17,247 nt of DNA, taken from Rummeliibacillus pycnus_B (GTDB lineage: Bacteria > Bacillota > Bacilli > Bacillales_A > Planococcaceae). The notes below the pieces were generated by a model. That model was not told the DNA's origin. It searched no databases and worked only from the letters and a program-made list of their open reading frames with translations. Of this stretch, positions 1 through 7,817 are shown piece after piece. Position 1 is the first letter of the stretch. Each line of letters starts with the position of its first letter. Position numbers and translations under genes: made by a program. The stretch covers positions 1 to 17,247 of the forward strand of contig NZ_JBCMNM010000088.1 in NCBI RefSeq assembly GCF_050459865.1, in the 5' to 3' direction.

Positions 1-16
1 AGCTAATTCCACATCA
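1..16. repeat. Right end of an intergenic inverted-end repeat
   Basis: Bases 2-16 read GCTAATTCCACATCA, identical over 15 bases to the right terminal arm of the complete element at 13116-13293. The rest of the copy lies left of the window. It ends about 40 bp beyond the stop codon of the fructokinase gene, so it fills the intergenic space and disrupts no gene. The identity is seen directly. That a full copy lies outside is inferred. Confidence 0.6.
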
Positions 17-56
17 TGCTAGTTTATATGAATTTTGCATTATGAAATTGATTCGC

Positions 57-989
57 CTACAAAAGTTCTTCAATTTCCTTCAAAGTTGGTAGACCGGTCA
101 TGGCTCCTTTTTTGGTGGTGGATAAACCACCTGAAATATTTGCAAAACGGATCATCTCGGTTATTTCTATTTCAGAAAGATCTGTTAGAGTTTCGGCGGA
201 TTCATTTAGTGAGTAGAGCATTCCTGAAACAAAAGCATCACCTGCTCCGGTTGTATCGACGGGCTGGCATTTCAAGCTATGAATAGTTCCAATATGATCT
301 TTAAAACAATACATACATCCTTCAGACCCTAATGTGATTAAAATTAGCGGTAATTTAGGTAAAGAAAGAATCCCTTCTTGTAAATCACTACAACCTGTTA
401 AAAAGAATAGCTCTTCGTCAGAAATTTTTAGGATATCGACATAAGAAATGGTGGAAAGTATAGTTTCTTTGGCCTGTTCATCGGATTCCCATAAGCTTGT
501 GCGAACATTTGGATCGTAGGAAATTATCATTTTAGATTCTTTTGCCACCTGTATGGCTTCAAAAGTTGCCGATTTAGAAGGTTCATTTATTTGCGAAATC
601 GAGCCAAAATGAAAGATCTTATGTTGTTTGAATAATGATGCATTTAGTTCTTCTTTTTTCAAAAATTGATCCGCACTTGGGTTTATGTAAAAACTAAAAT
701 GTCTTTCTCCTGAAGGTTCCAAGGACACAAATGTTATGCCGGTTCTGACTTCTTTGGTAAAAATCATCGAATAGGTATTCACACCATAATTCGCTAAAGT
801 TTCCTGCAAAAAATAACCAAGTACATCGTCTCCGACTTTACCGAGAAAAGTCGATTTTCCTCCAAGCTTTGCAACACCAGCAGATACATTTGCCGGTGCG
901 CCACCTGGAGCTTTTTGATATGTTAAATTGTCATTATCCAGTGGAATAAAATCAATTAACGCTTCTCCTAAGCATAAAACACCGTTCAT
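57..989 (-). CDS. PfkB-family carbohydrate kinase, probable fructokinase
   Basis: A 310-residue cytoplasmic sugar kinase of the ribokinase/PfkB fold, full length for the family, predicted to phosphorylate fructose (to fructose 6-phosphate) or a related ketose with ATP. The N-terminal signature GGAPANVSAGVAKLGG is at residues 29-44 and YDPNVR at 158-163. The PfkB signature 2, DTTGAGDAFVSGML, is at 245-258, with D251 as the expected catalytic base. The C-terminal TTKKGAMTGLP is typical of bacterial fructokinases. The ATG has a GGAGG site 9 nt upstream. A terminator separates it from the small gene behind it, so it probably has its own promoter. No transporter or glycosidase gene lies next to it, so the substrate is not confirmed; 2-keto-3-deoxygluconate kinase is the main alternative. 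Confidence 0.9.
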   Translation of the reverse strand: MNGVLCLGEALIDFIPLDNDNLTYQKAPGGAPANVSAGVAKLGGKSTFLGKVGDDVLGYFLQETLANYGVNTYSMIFTKEVRTGITFVSLEPSGERHFSFYINPSADQFLKKEELNASLFKQHKIFHFGSISQINEPSKSATFEAIQVAKESKMIISYDPNVRTSLWESDEQAKETILSTISYVDILKISDEELFFLTGCSDLQEGILSLPKLPLILITLGSEGCMYCFKDHIGTIHSLKCQPVDTTGAGDAFVSGMLYSLNESAETLTDLSEIEITEMIRFANISGGLSTTKKGAMTGLPTLKEIEELL

Positions 990-1083
990 ATATTAGTACC
1001 TCCTTCATTTTCAAGTATTTACTTTCACCTAGGTAGTTCAAGTTTCTATGATTTTTCATATACCCATAATATTCCATAATAAG

Positions 1084-1125
1084 ACAAAAAAAATAGCCAT
1101 ACACGTATTATTGTGCAAAGCTATT
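1084..1125 (-). terminator. Rho-independent terminator after the 56-residue ORF
   Basis: On the minus strand AATAGC (1120-1125) pairs with GCTATT (1092-1097). Inner GCAC/GTGT pairing extends the stem, and a T run follows the 3' arm. It lies just after the stop codon at 1141 and before the fructokinase gene, so the two minus-strand genes are probably separate transcripts. Confidence 0.65.
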
Positions 1126-1140
1126 CTCCTTTATATACAA

Positions 1141-1311
1141 CTACTCACTTAACTCTTTTTTCATCTCTTCAAGCTCTTCAATTTGTTCTTTGGTAAGTTG
1201 AATCAATTCAGCTGTAGTTGGATCTATCTCTTTTGAAACTTGCAATTGCTTCAATGTTTCTTTTGCGTCTTCTAACATTAATTCAATATTTTCTAATTTT
1301 AAAATCCCCAT
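1141..1311 (-). CDS. Small charged helical protein (56 aa), hypothetical
   Basis: A 56-residue ORF starting MGILKLENIELMLEDAKETL and ending EELEEMKKELSE. It has no signal peptide or membrane segment. It is very rich in Glu, Leu and Lys, with the heptad-like hydrophobic spacing of a short coiled coil or helical hairpin around a central DPT turn (about residue 33). A GGGAG ribosome binding site lies about 10 nt before the ATG. A TATAAT (1364-1369 region, minus strand) sits upstream, and a terminator follows the stop codon. Together these make a compact single-gene unit. I do not recognise the family. An isolated small helical protein of this kind could be an adaptor or oligomerising partner, but nothing here shows that. 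Confidence 0.6.
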   Translation of the reverse strand: MGILKLENIELMLEDAKETLKQLQVSKEIDPTTAELIQLTKEQIEELEEMKKELSE

Positions 1312-1494
1312 ATTGATATGACTCCCTAAACTGTTTCATTTTTATGCTTTCTTATTATAGCTTACTTCTCTAATTATCGCATGAGGAATACCATATAGTA
1401 ATTTTTAGTAACACTCTTAAAGTTCTATAATAAAATAAAAGTTAAAGGACGATTCAATAGTTGTTGAAAAGTACAAAGAAATGCGCTGAACCTA

Positions 1495-1683
1495 TTGAAA
1501 ACAATAATGCCACCAATATTGGCCTATTTGATTGTTTGTATAATAACCATCTTAGCTCCTGCATCTGATGGTTATTATACGGTCAGTTGGAAATTACTTG
1601 TTGGACAAATTTATGCAATTCCCATCTTAATTGTTGTAGCTTTCGTAACCTTTTATATTAATAGAAAACGTGCAAACAAATAA
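1495..1683 (+). CDS. Small two-helix membrane protein, hypothetical
   Basis: A 62-residue ORF with two hydrophobic segments (about residues 5-22 and 34-55) and a basic C-terminus ending in NRKRANK, which suggests an N-in/C-in hairpin in the membrane. Two starts are possible, TTG at 1495 and ATG at 1507. Neither has a good Shine-Dalgarno sequence, which lowers confidence in the start. A strong terminator begins 10 nt after the stop codon, so something is transcribed here on this strand. I do not recognise the family. Confidence 0.5.
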   Translation: MKTIMPPILAYLIVCIITILAPASDGYYTVSWKLLVGQIYAIPILIVVAFVTFYINRKRANK

Positions 1684-1692
1684 GAAAATTTC

Positions 1693-1720
1693 AAAGGATA
1701 GCATTGGCTATCCTTTTTTT
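1693..1720 (+). terminator. Rho-independent terminator
   Basis: A perfect 10-bp stem, AAAGGATAGC (1693-1702) with GCTATCCTTT (1707-1716), has a 4-nt loop and runs into a T tract. It ends transcription of the small membrane-protein gene and insulates the aspartic-protease gene that follows. Confidence 0.9.
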
Positions 1721-1793
1721 GCTATATTTCTGCAACCTTTTTTTGGTAAAGTAATTATCAGAATATTAAATTATATATTTGGGGGTAAATCAA

Positions 1794-2945
1794 TTGAAAT
1801 TCATAGAAGAATTGGAAATGTTTCAATTTACTGACTTAGAAATGAATGATGAACAAGCAAAATTTGCTTCAGCTTTAAAGTTAATTACAGAAGGAAAAGA
1901 TGATTTAGCTACAGAGAGTTTGAAACATTTATTATTTTTGAATTCTCATGATCCTATATTCCGAAATAACTGTTCTAAACTATTATTTGATCTTTATTTT
2001 GCTAAATCCGACTGGAAACAAATTGAGCTACTCGGTCTTCTTGATGAACCAAGCATAGAAAAAACCAATCGCTTAATCGCTAGAGCGTGTAGCAACCAGT
2101 CTAAAAAAACGACATTCTCTTTTTCAATCGATCAAATATGTATACCTATGAAACAAAGTATCTCTGGCTCCCCAACGATTGAGGTAATCATTAATGGGAA
2201 TAAAAAATGGTTTTGGCTGGATACAGGTGCAGGGATGACCGTTATCTCCAATTCTATTGCAAAAGACTGTCATATAAGCCCAATTAAAGATAACGAGTTT
2301 CAAGTTGGAAATTCAATTAATCAAAATTTTAGTACTGATTTGGCCTTCATCGATTCAATTGTTATAAAGGATCTCTTGATTCAAAACCAGCCAACATTGG
2401 TGTTGTCGGATGATTTGTTAAAGATTCATAATCCTAATACGGAAGAAGTAATGATTATTGATGGAATTATTGGATGGGATATCATACAACATATTTGTTT
2501 GGAGATTGACTATCAACTGAACCAAGTGACGATTCAGAAACCAAAACGAAAAGATAATTTGGAGAACAACCTTTTCTTCTGTGGATATCCGATTTTGAAA
2601 GTTAAAGCAAAGAATCAAGTCCCATTGTATTTCGGATTAGATACCGGGGCAAGTAAGACCCATTTTGGACAACCACTCCTATCGAAAATTAGTAACCTTA
2701 AAATTGAAAAAAGATTAATACATGCTGGAGGCATCGGTGATGTAAAAGAAAAAGAAATAGATAGCATAGAAAGTTTAATCATCTATCCAAATGAGGATCA
2801 ACCTATCATCTTACACAATGTGAGTAATGTGTTAGCAGATTATGCTACTTTCTTTAAGCTAGATGGAGTTTTTGGGAGTGATATTGCGAAGGATGGGCGT
2901 ATGATTATTGATTATGCGAATAGAAGTTTGAGCTTGCACCAATAA
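1794..2945 (+). CDS. Tandem retropepsin-like aspartic protease protein
   Basis: A protein of 383 residues from this start, with no signal peptide or membrane helix, so probably cytoplasmic. Residues 1 to about 110 are helical and charged, possibly TPR-like. Two repeats of the retroviral-protease fold follow. The first has WLDTGAGMTVIS (DTGA at 143-146) and the hydrophobic-hydrophobic-Gly element in DGIIGWD (about 223-229). The second has GLDTGASKTHFG (DTGA at 283-286) and DGVFGSD (about 357-363). DTGA plus an I/L/V-G element is the known signature of clan AA aspartic peptidases. Two intact copies in one chain could fold into a pepsin-like bilobed active site without dimerising. TTG 1794 is chosen because the GGGGG at 1781-1785 then serves as ribosome binding site at normal spacing; the in-frame TTG at 1779 would overlap that site. 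The substrate is unknown. A terminator lies just upstream, so it seems monocistronic. Confidence 0.8.
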   Translation: MKFIEELEMFQFTDLEMNDEQAKFASALKLITEGKDDLATESLKHLLFLNSHDPIFRNNCSKLLFDLYFAKSDWKQIELLGLLDEPSIEKTNRLIARACSNQSKKTTFSFSIDQICIPMKQSISGSPTIEVIINGNKKWFWLDTGAGMTVISNSIAKDCHISPIKDNEFQVGNSINQNFSTDLAFIDSIVIKDLLIQNQPTLVLSDDLLKIHNPNTEEVMIIDGIIGWDIIQHICLEIDYQLNQVTIQKPKRKDNLENNLFFCGYPILKVKAKNQVPLYFGLDTGASKTHFGQPLLSKISNLKIEKRLIHAGGIGDVKEKEIDSIESLIIYPNEDQPIILHNVSNVLADYATFFKLDGVFGSDIAKDGRMIIDYANRSLSLHQ

Positions 2946-3041
2946 AAAAGAAAAGTAGGATGATTCGACATATCAGATATAAGTAGGAAATTTAATTTTT
3001 AAGGACCTTATTAGGTATAAACCATATTAAATATAAAAGCA

Positions 3042-3076
3042 TGTTTTGATCCTTCTTTATCAAAACACACTTTTTC
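3042..3076 (+). terminator. Probable terminator after the protease gene
   Basis: TGTTTTGAT (3042-3050) pairs with ATCAAAACA (3059-3067) around an 8-nt loop, with a TTTTT tract at 3071-3075 three bases after the stem. It lies about 100 nt after the stop codon. The stem is AT-rich and the T run is slightly displaced, so it is a moderate call. The rest of the 346-nt gap 2946-3291 is AT-rich. I see no ORF, repeat or RNA structure in it except the CodY-like box near its end. Confidence 0.5.
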
Positions 3077-3251
3077 TATTTGTTCTTATATATCATGTAT
3101 GAGCTTTTATTTTATTAGATCCATTTTAAAGCTATCCTATTCTAACCTGAACATTCCTATTTACTTTTTGTCCAAAAAACATAAGATTTTATTACCTTTT
3201 GTAAATATCTTAGATGATCTATTTTTAGTAAAATAAACAAATAGAAAACAA

Positions 3252-3266
3252 CATTTTCTGAATTTT
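3252..3266 (+). promoter_or_regulatory. CodY-box-like operator upstream of the amidohydrolase operon
   Basis: CATTTTCTGAATTTT matches the established CodY consensus AATTTTCWGAAAATT at 12 of 15 positions. It lies 26-40 nt before the ATG. A weaker half-match (AATTTTCA...) starts at 3261 and overlaps by 6 nt, the arrangement described for paired CodY sites. CodY represses nitrogen and amino-acid acquisition genes when nutrients are ample, which would suit an amide-scavenging operon. AT-rich DNA yields such matches by chance, and I found no convincing -35/-10 pair next to it. Confidence 0.35.
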
Positions 3267-3291
3267 CAATCTAATTTATAGGAGGATATTG

Positions 3292-4908
3292 ATGAAAGCA
3301 AACATTGTATTTTTAAATGGTGAAGTAATTACTGTTGATGGACAAGATTCTATCCAAGAGGCTCTAGCAATTTCTGATAATAAAATATTGGCAGTTGGTT
3401 CAAATGATGAGATGAAAGGTTTTATCGGCGATTCTACTCAAGTAATTGATTTGGATGGAAAATCACTGCTCCCTGGGATTATTGATGCTCATTTACATCT
3501 GGTTATGTATGGTGCTTTTCAGCTCAACATCAGCTGTAAAGAACCGGGCATGGACTCAATCGATGCGATTTTGACTGCATTAAAAGAAAGAGCTGCTAAT
3601 ACACCAAAGGGACAATGGATACGTGCATGGGGTTTTAATGAAAATACAGTGAAAGAAAAACGATATCCTACTCTTGAAGAATTGGATGCCATTTCAACAG
3701 ATCATCCGATAAATATTACACGAACTTGTGGCCATATTGGCGTGGTCAATTCAGTTGCCTTACAACTTGCTGGTATTGATGAAACAACTCCAAATCCCCA
3801 AGGAGGCGTTATTGAAAAAGACGCTCAAGGTAAATTAACGGGACGCATAATTGAAAACGCTTATATGAAATTAAATGAACAAGCTGCTTACACAAATAAA
3901 GAGATCGATCAAGCGATTCAAATTGCTCAACAACATTTCTTAGAAGTTGGCATTACAAGTGTTCACGAAGCTGGAACTTTTACAAAAGAAAGTTTCCGTT
4001 CTCTGCAACTAGCCTCCCAAAAAGGCGACCTAAAAATTCGAGTCTATGCAGTAATCGCTAGTTTAAATGACTGTACGCAGTTCACATTAAATATGATGGA
4101 ATCAGGTGTTGTGACTGGAACTGGAAATGAGTTCTTTAAAGTGGGCCCTGCTAAATTATTTACAGATGGAAGTAGTACTGGCCCAACAATTGCAACTCGT
4201 GAAGGTTATACAAGTAATCCAGAAGATCATGGAATTCTTTATTACACAGAGGATGAAATTTATGAAGTCCTTGGTAAAGCACATGAACTAGGCTATCAAA
4301 TTACCGTACATGCACAGGGTGATAAGGCAATTGAGTTGTATTTGAATGTTGTCGAACGAGCTTTAAAAGAAAATCCTCGTGAAAACCATCGTCATCGTAT
4401 CGAACATGCTGGTATTTCAAGCCCAGATTTACAGGAACGAATGAAAGAGTTAAAGATGATTCCTATACCAAATCCACCATTCCCATATGAATTTGGTGAA
4501 AGTTATTTAACAAACTACGGTGAACGTACGGACTATATGTACCCTGCACGTGACTTTATCGATCAAGGAATTATTGCTGCTGCTGGTTCAGACTCACCTG
4601 TTACAACCTATAATCCGTTCATCGGAATTCATGAGGCAGTCAATCGTGTTACAGCCAATGGAAATCCATTTGGTGAAAAACAAAAAATTGATGTTCTCGA
4701 AGCTATTCGTTTGTATACCTATAACGGTGCCTATGCAAGTTTTGAGGAGGACATCAAGGGCAGTTTAGAGCCAGGTAAACTAGCTGATGTCATTGTACTT
4801 GACCGAAGTATTTTGAAAACTCCTCCACAAGAATTGAAAGATATTCAAGTTGAATTAACTGTACTGGATGGCGAGACTCTATTCGAACGTTCAAAAACGA
4901 ATATTTAG
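3292..4908 (+). CDS. YtcJ-like metal-dependent amidohydrolase
   Basis: A 538-residue cytoplasmic enzyme of the amidohydrolase superfamily (amidohydrolase 3 / YtcJ-like), the group that includes N-substituted formamide deformylase. The N-terminal beta-sandwich leads to LLPGIIDAHLH, whose H67 and H69 are the expected first metal ligands. Further metal and active-site motifs are VHAQGD (H340), RIEHAG (H372) and AAGSDSP (D434). The end (GSLEPGKLADVIVLD) is the usual return to the sandwich domain. The ATG at 3292 is chosen over TTG 3289 because GGAGG at 3281-3285 is correctly spaced for it. It is the first gene of an apparent operon, with the nitrilase-like gene 39 nt downstream. The likely reaction is hydrolysis of an amide or N-acyl bond. 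The substrate cannot be told from the sequence. Confidence 0.88.
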   Translation: MKANIVFLNGEVITVDGQDSIQEALAISDNKILAVGSNDEMKGFIGDSTQVIDLDGKSLLPGIIDAHLHLVMYGAFQLNISCKEPGMDSIDAILTALKERAANTPKGQWIRAWGFNENTVKEKRYPTLEELDAISTDHPINITRTCGHIGVVNSVALQLAGIDETTPNPQGGVIEKDAQGKLTGRIIENAYMKLNEQAAYTNKEIDQAIQIAQQHFLEVGITSVHEAGTFTKESFRSLQLASQKGDLKIRVYAVIASLNDCTQFTLNMMESGVVTGTGNEFFKVGPAKLFTDGSSTGPTIATREGYTSNPEDHGILYYTEDEIYEVLGKAHELGYQITVHAQGDKAIELYLNVVERALKENPRENHRHRIEHAGISSPDLQERMKELKMIPIPNPPFPYEFGESYLTNYGERTDYMYPARDFIDQGIIAAAGSDSPVTTYNPFIGIHEAVNRVTANGNPFGEKQKIDVLEAIRLYTYNGAYASFEEDIKGSLEPGKLADVIVLDRSILKTPPQELKDIQVELTVLDGETLFERSKTNI

Positions 4909-4947
4909 CGAATTTCGATTTTCCTAGTACAAGAATGGAGGTCTCAT

Positions 4948-5814
4948 ATGTCAATAAAAGTCTCTACCTGCCAATTTGAATTGCAAAAAGTAGATACCTT
5001 CGCTACTTTTAAAGATCAAATTTTACGAGCATTTGACGATGTGCCACTTTCAAGTGATTATGTACTTTTACCAGAATTATTTACGATGTCTTTACTAACA
5101 ACTTATAAAAATTACGATCAATTTACTGAAAAAGATAATGAGAAACTAGGTGAATTTTTAGAAGAGTATATTCAGTTTTTTAAAAAGCTTTCTCATAAAA
5201 GAAAGCAAGTAATTATTGCAGGTTCTACACTCGAACCAACTAGTCAAGGTCATTACAACACAGCCTTTATTTTTGATGGTGAAGGCAATGTAATGAAACA
5301 TCGAAAGACACATATATTCCCTGCTGAATCTGCTTGGGACACCATTGAGGGTGATGAATTAGAAGTATTTAACATCGGACCAGTAACATTTGGTGTTGCC
5401 ATTTGCTATGAAATGGAGATTCCAGAAATTGCACATATCTACAGTCAAAAAGGGGCAGATATTATCTTTTGCCCGTCCTATACTTTCACTGAATATGGTT
5501 TCTGGAGAGTTCGTCATTGCGCACATGCACGTAGTATAGAAAACCAACTCTACGTAGTTCACTGCCCTACGATTGGAGAAATCCCAGGACCGATTCATAA
5601 CGGTTTTGGGACTACTGCCATTATTGGACCTGCTGACTTGCCCTGGACAACAAATGGCGTGATTACAGAGGCTTCAAGTAATGAAACTGCTGTCGTTACA
5701 GCTGAATTATCTCTTGAAGATCTTTATGAAAATCGCAAAAGTGGCGCTGCAACAACTTATAAAGATCGTATCCGTAGAAAAGATATTTATAAATTAGAAG
5801 CTCCAATCAATTGA
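4948..5814 (+). CDS. Carbon-nitrogen hydrolase, nitrilase superfamily
   Basis: A 288-residue cytoplasmic enzyme of normal length for the family. The catalytic Glu-Lys-Cys triad is visible: E43 in LLPELF, K120 in KHRKTHIFP and C153 in VAICYEMEIPE. This chemistry is thiol-dependent hydrolysis of an amide, carbamyl or nitrile group, giving ammonia or an amine plus a carboxylate. The ATG has GGAGG upstream (4937-4941) and lies only 39 nt after the amidohydrolase, with no terminator between, so the two are co-transcribed and probably act in sequence. EICYE-type members are usually amidases, not true nitrilases. The branch and substrate are undetermined. Confidence 0.88.
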   Translation: MSIKVSTCQFELQKVDTFATFKDQILRAFDDVPLSSDYVLLPELFTMSLLTTYKNYDQFTEKDNEKLGEFLEEYIQFFKKLSHKRKQVIIAGSTLEPTSQGHYNTAFIFDGEGNVMKHRKTHIFPAESAWDTIEGDELEVFNIGPVTFGVAICYEMEIPEIAHIYSQKGADIIFCPSYTFTEYGFWRVRHCAHARSIENQLYVVHCPTIGEIPGPIHNGFGTTAIIGPADLPWTTNGVITEASSNETAVVTAELSLEDLYENRKSGAATTYKDRIRRKDIYKLEAPIN

Positions 5815-5847
5815 AACCTGTAGTTGAAATCAGGATTATTACCAGCA

Positions 5848-5891
5848 ATCCCCCCACTTTACCATTGTTTCTCGGTGAAGGCTGGGGGGAT
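5848..5891 (+). terminator. GC-rich intra-operon hairpin (attenuator or terminator)
   Basis: ATCCCCCCA (5848-5856) pairs with TGGGGGGAT (5883-5891). CTTTACC pairs with GGTGAAG inside it, giving about 16 bp with one small bulge and a 10-nt loop. The nearest T run (5899-5903) is about 8 nt beyond the stem, so it is not a classical terminator. It lies between the enzyme pair and the transporter pair. It may reduce read-through or protect the upstream mRNA from 3' decay. Confidence 0.55.
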
Positions 5892-5938
5892 AACTACCTT
5901 TTTGTGCGATATAAAAGTCAATTTCAAAGGAGGATTTT

Positions 5939-6136
5939 ATGAATAACATTAAACTGTTATTACTTATACCGTTTATTGGAATGTGTCTATGCTTGCCTTT
6001 TGCAAATAAAATAGAACCTTATGTACTTGGTTTACCATTTCTCCTATTCTGGATTATCTTATGGATGATTATATCGTCACTCGTGTTAGCAATTGTGTAT
6101 AAATTTGACCCTGAAAACCAAGGAGGAGAGGAATAA
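5939..6136 (+). CDS. DUF3311 small membrane protein, symporter partner
   Basis: A 65-residue protein with two membrane helices (about residues 4-21 and 33-55), the conserved LPFLLFWIILWM segment and an acidic tail. This fits DUF3311, a family usually encoded immediately before a sodium:solute symporter and thought to be its small accessory subunit. AGGAGG lies about 6 nt before the ATG. The stop codon TAA shares its last A with the ATG of the symporter (TAATG), so the two are translationally coupled. Confidence 0.8.
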   Translation: MNNIKLLLLIPFIGMCLCLPFANKIEPYVLGLPFLLFWIILWMIISSLVLAIVYKFDPENQGGEE

Positions 6137-7617
6137 TGAATATAGCATTAATTATTATCTTTGCTTTTGCAGCGATTGCCCTTTTCCTTGGTATCCGAGC
6201 GACACATGGAAAGAAAATGAATGTCGATGAATTTGCCGTTGGTAATAAAGGATTTGGTACATTATTCATTTTCCTTTTAATTGCAGGAGAGGTTTATACT
6301 ACTTTTACATTCCTCGGTGGTAGTGGTTGGGCCTATTCAAATGGTGCTGCTGCTTTCTATGTTCCAGCATATATTTGTTTAGCTTACGTATTATCTTATT
6401 GGATTGCTCCAAAGATTTGGAACTATGCAAAAGACAATCATATTATTTCTCAGCCAGAATATTTTGCTTCCCAATATAAAAGTCCGATATTAGGATTAGT
6501 TGTTTCATTTTTGGGTGCTATCGCATTAATTCCATATATTGTTATACAATTAAAAGGATTAGGAATTATTGTGTCGGAGGCTTCATACGGAGGAATTAGC
6601 CCAGTTATTGCTAGTACAATTGGTGCAATTATCATTACAGTGTACGTCACTATTTCGGGAATCCATGGATCTGCATGGACAGCTGTTTTAAAAGATATCA
6701 TGATTTTAGGAGTGATCATCTTTTTAGGCATCTATATTCCATTCCATTACTTTGGCGGTGTACAACCTCTTTTTGAGGCAGTCGAAAAAGTGAAACCAGA
6801 AAGCTTAACTCTCTCTGCTTCAGGTTTAAGTATTTCATGGTTTATTTCAACGATTGTGTTAAATGCGTTTGGTTTCTATTTATTGCCAAATACCTTCTCA
6901 GTTGTATTGTCATCTAAGAGTGCCAAAGCATTGAAGAAAAATGCCATTACTTTACCTTTATATACACTATTACTCTTATTCGCATTTTTCATCGGATTTG
7001 CGGCTATTATCGAAATTCCAGGATTACAAGGTGCTGAAGGTGATCTATCCTTGCTTCGATTGACCACTCAAACATTTGATCCATGGATTGTAGGTATTGT
7101 TGGAGCTGCAGGCTTACTGACCGCATTAGTACCGGCATCTGTTATGTTAATGTCTGCTTCGATTGGTTTAATGACTGGATTTTACAGGCTTGTGAAACCA
7201 AAGGCAACTGATCGCCAACAGTTAATGGCTTCAAAAATCTTTGTTTTTGCTATTATCCTTGTGGCATTTATCTTCACCATTACTGGAGGAGATGCACTAG
7301 CAATCTTAAATATTATGTCATACAGCTTGATCACCCAACTTGTTCCAGCATTAATTTTTAGTTTCTATAAAAAACGCATTCTGAATAAGTTTGGTGTGAT
7401 GGTAGGCATTTTCGCAGGTGTCGGGGTTGTCCTATATGGAGCTATCACAGCTCATAAACTAATCGACTTCTTCCCGAACATTCCACACGTTATTAATGAC
7501 ATCAGTACGGGTATGATTGCTGTGATTATTAATTTTGTAGTAGCAATTATCGTAAGTTTAGCAACTAAACATTTAGTAGTGAAAGAGAATGAAGAAGTTG
7601 ATACACTTGCAGCATAA
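6136..7617 (+). CDS. Sodium:solute symporter (SSS family)
   Basis: A 493-residue polytopic membrane protein with about 13 hydrophobic segments, the usual size and layout of SSS/SLC5 carriers that take up a small organic solute with Na+. Family features are the VGNKGFGTLF segment after helix 1, the GEVYTTFTFLGGSGWAYSNG stretch in early helices, and the SQPEYFASQY and ISGIHGSAWTAVLKD motifs. It overlaps the DUF3311 gene by one base, with AGGAGGAG at 6121-6128 as ribosome binding site. Its place behind two amide-cleaving enzymes suggests that it imports their substrate. A strong terminator follows. The solute is not identifiable; carboxylates and amino acid derivatives are the likely classes. 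Confidence 0.9.
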   Translation: MNIALIIIFAFAAIALFLGIRATHGKKMNVDEFAVGNKGFGTLFIFLLIAGEVYTTFTFLGGSGWAYSNGAAAFYVPAYICLAYVLSYWIAPKIWNYAKDNHIISQPEYFASQYKSPILGLVVSFLGAIALIPYIVIQLKGLGIIVSEASYGGISPVIASTIGAIIITVYVTISGIHGSAWTAVLKDIMILGVIIFLGIYIPFHYFGGVQPLFEAVEKVKPESLTLSASGLSISWFISTIVLNAFGFYLLPNTFSVVLSSKSAKALKKNAITLPLYTLLLLFAFFIGFAAIIEIPGLQGAEGDLSLLRLTTQTFDPWIVGIVGAAGLLTALVPASVMLMSASIGLMTGFYRLVKPKATDRQQLMASKIFVFAIILVAFIFTITGGDALAILNIMSYSLITQLVPALIFSFYKKRILNKFGVMVGIFAGVGVVLYGAITAHKLIDFFPNIPHVINDISTGMIAVIINFVVAIIVSLATKHLVVKENEEVDTLAA

Positions 7618-7653
7618 TATATATCAATTACTAAAGAGATAATCTTAAAAATC

Positions 7654-7695
7654 GGGCGTTTATTCACATAGATGAATAAACGCCCAAATTTTGTT
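7654..7695 (+). terminator. Rho-independent terminator of the symporter operon
   Basis: A perfect 13-bp stem, GGGCGTTTATTCA (7654-7666) with TGAATAAACGCCC (7673-7685), has a 6-nt loop and is followed by AAATTTTGTT. It lies 37 nt after the symporter stop codon and separates the operon from the convergent cassette. Confidence 0.88.
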
Positions 7696-7817
7696 CTATC
7701 AGATTTCAAAGCTTCGATATCACATGATCTAAAAGAAAATAAAGTCTATAAAAAAATGACTTAACTTTCATTATCAGCTTTTTAATAGATATTATTCTAT
7801 TTCACGAATAGTTCTGG

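Noticed and set aside
992..1001. ATTAGTACCT resembling a FapR half-site upstream of the fructokinase
   Set aside because: The mirrored half is absent, and the bases belong to the ribosome binding site region of a sugar kinase, with no lipid-synthesis link.
2418..2618. Antisense frame of 66 codons inside the aspartic protease gene
   Set aside because: It overlaps a well-supported coding sequence, has no ribosome binding site and no recognisable domain.
5815..5938. Riboswitch in the gap before the DUF3311 gene
   Set aside because: Apart from one simple hairpin I see no conserved core of the guanidine, preQ1 or other known classes.
6450..6731. Antisense reading frames inside the symporter gene (also 6876-7067)
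   Set aside because: They mirror the hydrophobic codons of the symporter, lack ribosome binding sites and show no family features.
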